This document shows positions 22,677-28,223 of a stretch of 28,223 bases of DNA, piece after piece. The translations under genes and the position numbers were made by a program. The DNA is taken from contig CAYTBK010000046.1 of NCBI GenBank assembly GCA_964436005.1, forward strand, positions 1-28,223, in the 5' to 3' direction. The notes under the pieces were generated by a model. That model was not told where the DNA came from. It saw only the letters and a program-made list of their open reading frames with translations, and made no database searches. Each line of letters starts with the position of its first letter. Positions within the stretch are counted from its first letter, which is position 1. This DNA comes from JAGNHB01 sp964436005 (lineage in GTDB: Bacteria > Acidobacteriota > JAAYUB01).

Positions 22677-22936
22677 GGACGGCCCTCGGACAGGGCCTCG
22701 ATCCCGGCGGCTTCCAGCGGTTCGTCCAGGTCGTCGGACGTGCCGGCGCGCCCAGAGGCGTAACGGGCGATCTCTTCGTGGAGGGCGAGCTGGTCCTGCT
22801 TTTCCAGCCAGTCCTCCACCGCCTGCTTGACCAACTGGGTGGCGGGAATGCTTCGGCGATCCGCCAGGTCGCGAAGTCGGCGGTACACCGTCGCGGAAAG
22901 AGGCACATGGAAGTTGTGCAGACCGGAAGGGGGCAT
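22673..22936 (-). CDS. Ribbon-helix-helix-like antitoxin of the MazF toxin
   Basis: An 87-residue protein. The N-terminal part (HNFHVPLSATVYRRLRDLAD, then IPATQLVKQAVEDWLEKQ) fits a ribbon-helix-helix DNA-binding domain: one strand, a helix, a turn, a helix. The C-terminal 35 residues are acidic (TSDDLDEPLEAAGIEALSEG) and would wrap the toxin. Such antitoxins bind DNA as dimers and repress their own operon; a palindrome overlapping the likely promoter lies 10 bases before the start. An AGGAGA SD precedes the ATG at 22936. This is not the AbrB-type MazE fold, so the pair is a MazF-RHH hybrid. Confidence 0.85.
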   Translation of the reverse strand: MPPSGLHNFHVPLSATVYRRLRDLADRRSIPATQLVKQAVEDWLEKQDQLALHEEIARYASGRAGTSDDLDEPLEAAGIEALSEGRP

Positions 22937-22946
22937 GGCATTTCTC

Positions 22947-22966
22947 CTGCCATTACATTATGGCAG
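22947..22966 (-). promoter_or_regulatory. Palindromic operator of the toxin-antitoxin pair
   Basis: Two perfect 7-base arms (CTGCCAT and ATGGCAG) are separated by TACATT. On the minus strand the element contains CATAAT (22957-22962), a -10-like box, so a bound antitoxin would block RNA polymerase. It lies 10 bases upstream of the antitoxin ATG. Confidence 0.6.
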
Positions 22967-23046
22967 TTAGCGGGAACAAGCAAGCATTTTCCTGAAAACG
23001 CTGCGAATTTGATTTCATGAGCCGGGCGCCCCCTGGCAGTTTTCGT

Positions 23047-23075
23047 TTGCCTGTCCGCTGCGCCCGGGCTACACT
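23047..23075 (+). promoter_or_regulatory. Sigma-70-like promoter for the secreted protein gene at 23159
   Basis: TTGCCT (23047-23052), a 17-base spacer and TACACT (23070-23075) make a plausible promoter, with transcription expected near 23082 and a leader of about 75 bases. Confidence 0.5.
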
Positions 23076-23158
23076 GGACAATCCGACGCGACCGGTCCGT
23101 CCGGAGCGCGCGGTCATCATTCCACAGCCGGGTCGACCGGCCCGCGCAGGAGGTTGTC

Positions 23159-24022
23159 ATGAGAAGGTACCTGTCGGTGTTCACCCTGGCCCTGGCGTTC
23201 TTCGGCCTGGCCGCTCCCGGCGCCCAGGCCGAGAAGCCCATCCGCCAGGTGGCGACGGAAGTCAAGGCCCTCCTCACCGAGGAGAGCATCAACAACATCT
23301 TCGACATGTTCCTGCGGCTGAAGGGGTACGGGATCACCTGGCAACCCGCGCTGACCGCCCCCGGCGACCTGGTGAACCGGCTGAGCCCGGAACAGTTGCG
23401 CATGTACGCCGGCGTCAAGATGTTCGACGCCGTGTACGCCGCCACCTTCCAGCAGCGGCAGGCGCTGGCCGACGCGGTACGGACCATCGAGGCGATCCAG
23501 GACAAGCTGGACCTGCGCTCCCACGCCGACCTCAGCGGGAAATTCTTCCAGACGCTGAAGAAGGCGGCGGCCGACCCCGCCTCCGTCAACGTCCAGCAGC
23601 TGCTGGACCAACTGGCCGCCGACTACGTGAAGGACGTCCCCGCCCTGATGGCGGACAAGGTCAGCGCCGAGTTCCTCCTCAACTCCCTGTACGGCTTCAC
23701 CGTGGAATTCGACTACATGGCGGGCTATTTCTTCCAGCACGACCGGAACTTCTCCCTCAGCGCCGCCAGCCAGCGCCAGCGGGACCGGAGCCAGTGGGCG
23801 GAGATCATGCGCAAGCTATTCCAGGCGTTCAACCGCATGGGCGACACCATCAACGTCAGCGGGGAGACCCTGCGGAAAGTCAGCCTCATCGAGCAAATGC
23901 TGAACAACTGGAAGGCCGACAACGCGCCGGTGGAGACGCCGGCCATGCAGGCCGCCTGGAAAGCGCTGGCCGACAAGAACGCGGCCGTCCGCAAGGCCAT
24001 CCTGACGCCGGGCGCCAGGTAG
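23159..24022 (+). CDS. Secreted protein of unknown function, 287 residues
   Basis: Not a family I recognise. MRRYLSVFTLALAFFGLAAPGAQA is a clear signal peptide with an AxA cleavage site near residue 24, so the mature protein is periplasmic or outer. The remainder is mostly amphipathic helix, for example INNIFDMFLRLKGYGI, VQQLLDQLAADYVKDVPALM and LRKVSLIEQMLNNWKADN, with no cysteines or recognisable catalytic motif. AGGAGG lies five bases before the ATG, and a promoter-like pair lies about 85-110 bases upstream. It is monocistronic: the preceding genes are on the other strand, and a convergent ABC transporter gene follows beyond a strong hairpin. Confidence 0.85.
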   Translation: MRRYLSVFTLALAFFGLAAPGAQAEKPIRQVATEVKALLTEESINNIFDMFLRLKGYGITWQPALTAPGDLVNRLSPEQLRMYAGVKMFDAVYAATFQQRQALADAVRTIEAIQDKLDLRSHADLSGKFFQTLKKAAADPASVNVQQLLDQLAADYVKDVPALMADKVSAEFLLNSLYGFTVEFDYMAGYFFQHDRNFSLSAASQRQRDRSQWAEIMRKLFQAFNRMGDTINVSGETLRKVSLIEQMLNNWKADNAPVETPAMQAAWKALADKNAAVRKAILTPGAR

Positions 24023-24068
24023 GGCGAGATTCCAGCGTTTCCGCCGCCCGGCTGGACGCCCACGGGTT

Positions 24069-24096
24069 CGTGGCGCAGACTGAAGTCTGCGCCACG
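24069..24096. terminator. Perfect hairpin between convergent genes, probable bidirectional terminator
   Basis: Arms GTGGCGCAGACT (24070-24081) and AGTCTGCGCCAC (24084-24095) are exact complements with a two-base centre, and one more C-G pair extends them. The hairpin lies between two converging stop codons. There is no T-run on either side, so it may instead be a dispersed repeat. Confidence 0.55.
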
Positions 24097-24102
24097 GCTG
24101 GG

Positions 24103-27100
24103 TCAGCGGGCGGCGCGTTTCCGGAAGGCGCCCAGGAGACCGGACAGGCGGGGGAGCAGCCGCACCCACAGCAGCAGGTACAGGCAAACCGTCAGGGCCA
24201 GGATGACCGCGGCGTTGAAGGCGAAGGTCGGCCAGAGGGTTCCGCCCAGCCGCTTGCGGCCGGCCAGGAAATGGGCCCGGCCCCAGGCCGACTCGGGGGT
24301 CCGGTAGACGGGCAGGGTCTTCTGGTACAGCCCGTCCCGCGCCTGGCCCACTGGCTGGAAGTCCTCCAGGTCGAAGGCTTGCCTCTCCACCGACACGTTG
24401 GTGTGGCGGAGCTTGAGTTCCTCCAGCCCGTCCGTCCCCAGCGACTTCTCCAGCCGCTCCAGGATCGCGGTGCGCTCCTCCGCCGCCGCCCGACGCTGCT
24501 CGAAGACCTTCTGGCGACACTCGTCCAGAAAATCCTCCAGCCGCCGCCGGGCGGCCTCGTCGAGCCGGTCGGGCCGCAGGAACGGCCAGCGCACGCCGCA
24601 CGCCAGCCCCAGACGCTTCTCCAGGCGGGGGATTTCGCCCTGCAGGACGAGGAACTTGCCGACAAACTCCCCGGCCTTGCGCTCCTCACTGAGCAGCGGG
24701 AAGGCCTGCACGGCGCCGAGCAGCTCCGGCAGGCGGCTGTCGAGGTCGAACTCGGCCAGGCGGACGCGGGCGTCCACCGACGCGATGCGGCGGGTGTACT
24801 CGTTGCCGAGGCACTGCTCCACCACCAGGGCCTCGTAGCCCCAGCGCGGGGGCAGGAAGTCGGCGTACAGCGGCACCTCCCGCCGGCGCGAGTCGGGCGC
24901 GAGCAGGTCGTCGAAGGGGATCACCACGCCGCTGAGCAGCATCTGGGGGATGATGAGGAGCGGGATGAGGATGTAGATGGTCACCGCCTTGCGGAAGGTG
25001 GCCGAGATGTTCAGGCCCAGGACGCTGGCGCAGAAGGAGCACAGGAACAGTACCAGCGAGGCCTGCGGCAGCATGCCGGGCACGCCGACGAGGGGGAAGG
25101 CCGCGACAGCGTAGAGGACCATCTGCAGGGCCGAAACCAGGGCCAGGTAGAGGCACTTGGAGTTGATGTAGCTCCACCAGCTCAGGTGCAGGAACCGCTC
25201 CCGCTGCAGGACCCGGCCGTCGCGGCAGATCTCCTCCGCGCTCACGCTGAGCCCCAGGAAGACGGCCACGATGGTGCTCATGAAGAAGAAGATGGTCACG
25301 TTGTTGTTGTCGTGGAAGGGGTGCGCCCCCGCCGCCGACCCGCGGGCCACCAGCCCGGTCAACAGCCCCAGCAGGAGGGGTTCGAGCAGGGTGATGAGCA
25401 GGTAGGGCCGGTTGGCCATCCGGGCCCGCAGGTCCCGCCGGAAGAAAACCCCCAGCTGCCCCAGCCGCCCGGGGCGGTGAAGGCTGGCCGGAGGCGGCGG
25501 GAGGCTTTCCGGGGCGGGCGGCGGCTCGCCGGCCCGGCCTTTCCCGGCGGCGTACGACCGGTAGCGCTCGTTCCACTTCTCGGGCGGCACGCTCCGCTTC
25601 CGGGTGGGTCGCCCCGCGTTGTCCAGGGTCCGGGCCTCCATGATCTCGAAGATCTGCTCCGGGTTCACGCCGCCGCAGCCCGGGCAGATCGCCTCCATCG
25701 CATTGGGAAAGTTGCCGTGGGAGCGGAAATAGGCCACCGCCTCCACGGGGGAGCCGGTGAACACCGGCCAGCCGCCCAGGTCCAGGATCCAGAGAGAATC
25801 GAAGAGGCGGAAGATCTTCGAAGACGGCTGGTGGATCACCACGAAGACGAGCCGGTTCCGCGCCGCCTGCTCCTTGAGCAGGCTCATGACCGTGTCGGAG
25901 TCGGAGGACGACAGCCCCGAAGTCGGCTCGTCCACGAACAGCACGGTGGGTTCGCGGATCAGTTCCAGGGCGATGTTCAGCCGTTTCCGCTGCCCCCCGC
26001 TGATGGTCTTCTGCAGCGGCGACCCCACCTTGCGGTCGGCGGCGTCGGTCTGCCCGAGTTCGGCCAGCATGGCGCGCACCTTGCCGTCGAGCTCGGCCGG
26101 GGACAGGTGGGCCAGGCACATCCTGGCCACGTAGTACAGGTTCTCGTAGACGGTGAGGTCCTCGAAGAGCAGGTCGTCCTGCGGGACGAAGCCCATCACC
26201 CCCTCGCCGGCCCCGTTGGCGGCGTGGATGTCGCGCCCGTTGAGCCGCACCTCGCCGGCCCGGGGGCGGAGGGTGCCGTTGAGGATCCCGAGCAGCGTCG
26301 ACTTCCCGGAGCCGCTGGCGCCCATGATTCCCACCAGGCGGCCGCCCTGCTCGGCGAAGGAGAAGTCGTGCAGGCCGTCGTCGCTCTTCGGGAAGCGGAA
26401 CTGGACGTGCGACCCGGTGAAGGACAGCCCGGGCGGCTTCGCCCCCTCTTCCTGGAACCAGCTTTTCAGACCGGAATGGTAGAGCTCGTTCCCCTGCCGG
26501 TCCCGGAGGATGCCGCCCGGGTGCAGCAGCTGGCCTTCGCCCCGCTCCAGGAGGCGCCCTTCCAGCCAGACCGGCTCTTCGCCCACCGCGGCCACCAGGA
26601 ACAGGTTCTCGGCCGGCAGGCGCATGACCGCCAGGGCGCCGGCGAAGCCCGCGCCTCCCTGCGCCTCCCACCGCCGGCAGGCCGGGAGCCCCCCGGTTGG
26701 GCCGGGGTTGGCGACGAAGGCCAGGATGCCCTCCGCCTCGGTCCGGGTCACCCCCAGCTCGGCGCCCAGGGTGTCGGCAAGGCCTTCCGCGAAAGCCGGG
26801 TCCGCCGAAAGCGACGCCAGTTCCAGGACGCGGACGGCGGCCATGCACTTCTCCGCCCCGTTCAGCAGGGGCCTCAGCCGGGCGCACACGTCGGCCGCCG
26901 CGGACAGGAGAGCGTCCCGGCTTTCGCCCTCGTGCAGCTCGACCAGGTCCCGGTAGAGGCCGACGTGGTCCTCGGCGTCGGCCAACCCGACGTGCTTGTT
27001 CAGGTAGGCGAGGGTCTTGCCGCGGGCGGCAACCTTGCCGTCTTCCGGCAGCGGCGCCGAAGCCAGGGCGAACAGGTGGAGAAGGCCGTTGAGAACTGGT

Positions 27101-27111
27101 TCGACGATCAT
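24103..27111 (-). CDS. TerB-like / ABCG-type ABC transporter fusion (ATPase plus ABC-2 permease)
   Basis: A 1002-residue half-transporter. Residues 1-140 look like a TerB-type helical domain (NGLLHLFALASAPLPEDGKV). Residues 225-465 are an ABC ATPase: Walker A GASGSGKST (264-272), signature SGGQRKR (371-377), Walker B VLFVDEP (390-396) and H427. ABCG-type spacing places the ATPase before the membrane part. A CPGCG motif (476-480) sits in the linker. From about 545 to 770 lie membrane helices of the ABC-2 type (YLLITLLEPLLLGLLTGL, FFFMSTIVAVFLGL and others). A charged coiled-coil-like loop (about 800-950) precedes a last membrane helix near the C-terminus. The substrate is unknown. GAGGG precedes the start, and a Kef-type gene lies 96 bases upstream on the same strand. 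Confidence 0.88.
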   Translation of the reverse strand: MIVEPVLNGLLHLFALASAPLPEDGKVAARGKTLAYLNKHVGLADAEDHVGLYRDLVELHEGESRDALLSAAADVCARLRPLLNGAEKCMAAVRVLELASLSADPAFAEGLADTLGAELGVTRTEAEGILAFVANPGPTGGLPACRRWEAQGGAGFAGALAVMRLPAENLFLVAAVGEEPVWLEGRLLERGEGQLLHPGGILRDRQGNELYHSGLKSWFQEEGAKPPGLSFTGSHVQFRFPKSDDGLHDFSFAEQGGRLVGIMGASGSGKSTLLGILNGTLRPRAGEVRLNGRDIHAANGAGEGVMGFVPQDDLLFEDLTVYENLYYVARMCLAHLSPAELDGKVRAMLAELGQTDAADRKVGSPLQKTISGGQRKRLNIALELIREPTVLFVDEPTSGLSSSDSDTVMSLLKEQAARNRLVFVVIHQPSSKIFRLFDSLWILDLGGWPVFTGSPVEAVAYFRSHGNFPNAMEAICPGCGGVNPEQIFEIMEARTLDNAGRPTRKRSVPPEKWNERYRSYAAGKGRAGEPPPAPESLPPPPASLHRPGRLGQLGVFFRRDLRARMANRPYLLITLLEPLLLGLLTGLVARGSAAGAHPFHDNNNVTIFFFMSTIVAVFLGLSVSAEEICRDGRVLQRERFLHLSWWSYINSKCLYLALVSALQMVLYAVAAFPLVGVPGMLPQASLVLFLCSFCASVLGLNISATFRKAVTIYILIPLLIIPQMLLSGVVIPFDDLLAPDSRRREVPLYADFLPPRWGYEALVVEQCLGNEYTRRIASVDARVRLAEFDLDSRLPELLGAVQAFPLLSEERKAGEFVGKFLVLQGEIPRLEKRLGLACGVRWPFLRPDRLDEAARRRLEDFLDECRQKVFEQRRAAAEERTAILERLEKSLGTDGLEELKLRHTNVSVERQAFDLEDFQPVGQARDGLYQKTLPVYRTPESAWGRAHFLAGRKRLGGTLWPTFAFNAAVILALTVCLYLLLWVRLLPRLSGLLGAFRKRAAR

Positions 27112-27207
27112 GGTCCCTCGCGTCTCCGAGCAATCATCTCTTTCTTCAGTAAAGTGATAAGTTTATGGCAGGATGCCGCTGCAGGCAAGGATTGTTTGCC
27201 CCGGCCC

Positions 27208-28223
27208 TCACGCCTCGCCGGAAGGCCACTCCGCACCCGGCGCGGCCAGCCCGCGGAACTGCGAGCGGGCCCCGGAACCGCCCAGCACGGCCACGCGGTC
27301 CCCGGCCCGCAAACGGAAGTCGGCCGAGGGGCTCTGGTGCAGAACGCCCTCCCGCAGCACGCCCACGACGGACGCCCCCGTCGCGGAGCGCACGGCCGCA
27401 GTCTCCAGGGAACGACCGTCCAGGGCGCTGCCCTCCTCGAGAGCCACCCATTCGAGTTCCAGCCGGTTCCCCGCCGCGCGGAGCTGGTCCAGGATGCGGG
27501 TTTCCCGGCCCGGCTCCACCAGCGGCGCATACAGGTCGTGACGGACCGAATCGGCGTAGCGCTGGATCTCCTCGGGCGGAACGCGCAAGTGCAGCAGGGC
27601 CTGCCGGGCCATTTCCAGGCCCGTTTCGTACTCGGGCACCACCACCTCGAAGACTCCCAGTTGCCGGAACTCCGCCAGGCGCTCGGGCTCCGGCAGACGG
27701 GCCACGGCGTGCAGGCCGGGGTTGAGCCGCCGGGCTTCGACGATGGCGGCGCGGGACTCCACCAGGCCGGGCACGGTGACCAGGAGGATCCGGGCCCGGC
27801 GGATCCCCGCCGCTTCCAGTACCGCTTCCCGGGCCGCGTCGCCGAAAACGGCGGGCAGCCCTTCCTCGCGCGCGGCTTCCAGGCGGCGCTGGTCGAGCTC
27901 CACCACCACGAAGCCCAGTCCCAAACCCTGGAGAACCCGGGCCACCTGCAGGCCGGTCCGCCCGCCCCCGGCGATGACCACGTGGTCGGACAGGCCCTCT
28001 GCGGGCAGGTTGGCCGTTTCCACCGGTTCGTGACGGAAACGCTTCTTTCTCCAGGCGTAAACAGTGGCTGTCCAACCGGAAACCATGGGCGTGAGAACCA
28101 TGGTGACCACGGCGGTCGTCAATATCAAATTGAACAATTCACTTCCGATGGAACCCGAGGCCAGCCCGGCCCGGGCCAGCACGAAGGAGAACTCGCCCAC
28201 CTGGAACAGACCCAGCCCCACGG
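27208..28223 (-). CDS. Kef-type K+/H+ antiporter, C-terminal part (5' truncated)
   Basis: The gene enters from the right edge; the GTG at 28221 is an internal valine, not a start. The visible 338 residues begin in the last membrane helices of a CPA2 cation/proton antiporter (GLFQVGEFSFVLARAG, then FNLILTTAVVTMVLTPM). An RCK_N/TrkA-N nucleotide-binding domain follows (HVVIAGGGRTGLQVARVLQG), with an acidic residue after the second strand (VVVELDQRR). An RCK_C domain closes the protein (GRSLETAAVRSATGASVVGV). Such proteins exchange potassium for protons at the inner membrane under control of bound nucleotide. The layout matches KefB/YbaL with both RCK parts. The ABC transporter gene lies 96 bases downstream. 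Confidence 0.9.
   Translation of the reverse strand, partial: VGLGLFQVGEFSFVLARAGLASGSIGSELFNLILTTAVVTMVLTPMVSGWTATVYAWRKKRFRHEPVETANLPAEGLSDHVVIAGGGRTGLQVARVLQGLGLGFVVVELDQRRLEAAREEGLPAVFGDAAREAVLEAAGIRRARILLVTVPGLVESRAAIVEARRLNPGLHAVARLPEPERLAEFRQLGVFEVVVPEYETGLEMARQALLHLRVPPEEIQRYADSVRHDLYAPLVEPGRETRILDQLRAAGNRLELEWVALEEGSALDGRSLETAAVRSATGASVVGVLREGVLHQSPSADFRLRAGDRVAVLGGSGARSQFRGLAAPGAEWPSGEA

Overview
The window is a very GC-rich bacterial chromosomal segment: codon third positions are almost all G or C, and AT-rich sequence is confined to short promoter-like patches. Signal peptides, a dockerin-type module, HEAT-repeat proteins, a TerB-ABCG fusion and several families of GC-rich intergenic palindromes suggest a Gram-negative, environmental, large-genome bacterium of the Acidobacteriota or Planctomycetes/Lentisphaerae kind. 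This placement is an inference from style; no rRNA or other phylogenetic marker is present. No tRNA, rRNA, CRISPR array, transposase or phage gene was recognised. The genes at both window edges are cut.

Left part (1-9816). A truncated phosphotransferase-fold gene is followed by a 600-base repeat-bearing gap. Next is a large minus-strand sulfur-transfer fusion (CoA-disulfide reductase, rhodanese, TusA, DsrE), then a secreted HEAT-repeat protein whose gene is flanked by identical 47-base direct repeats. Then come a 65-residue helical protein, an orphan AbrB/MazE-type DNA-binding protein, and a secreted SGNH hydrolase carrying a C-terminal dockerin-like module.

Centre (9907-18364), plus strand, is the most distinctive part. 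Three tightly packed genes encode a MoxR-type AAA+ ATPase, an unrecognised 340-residue protein, and a protein joining a zincin-like HExxH domain to a vWA domain. This resembles the MoxR-vWA 'ternary' NTP-dependent systems proposed as biological conflict systems. After a gap with an AT-rich palindrome comes a second run of four overlapping genes: an unrecognised 194-residue protein, a PaaK-like adenylate-forming enzyme, a PnuC nicotinamide riboside transporter and a NadR-type kinase/adenylyltransferase. Together PnuC and NadR import nicotinamide riboside and convert it to NAD. Why an adenylate-forming enzyme is translationally coupled to them is an open question.

Right part (18365-28223). This holds a small helical protein with an intriguing in-frame tail after its amber stop, a QueG-like iron-sulfur protein with HEAT repeats, an RluA-type pseudouridine synthase behind a good sigma-70-like promoter, and a secreted polysaccharide deacetylase. 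It continues with a MazF/ribbon-helix-helix-like toxin-antitoxin pair with a palindromic operator, a secreted protein of unknown function, a TerB-ABC-ABC2 transporter fusion, and the truncated end of a Kef-type potassium/proton antiporter.

Recurrent palindromic repeats lie between genes and, in one case, inside the 3' end of pnuC, where they encode a tandem six-residue repeat.
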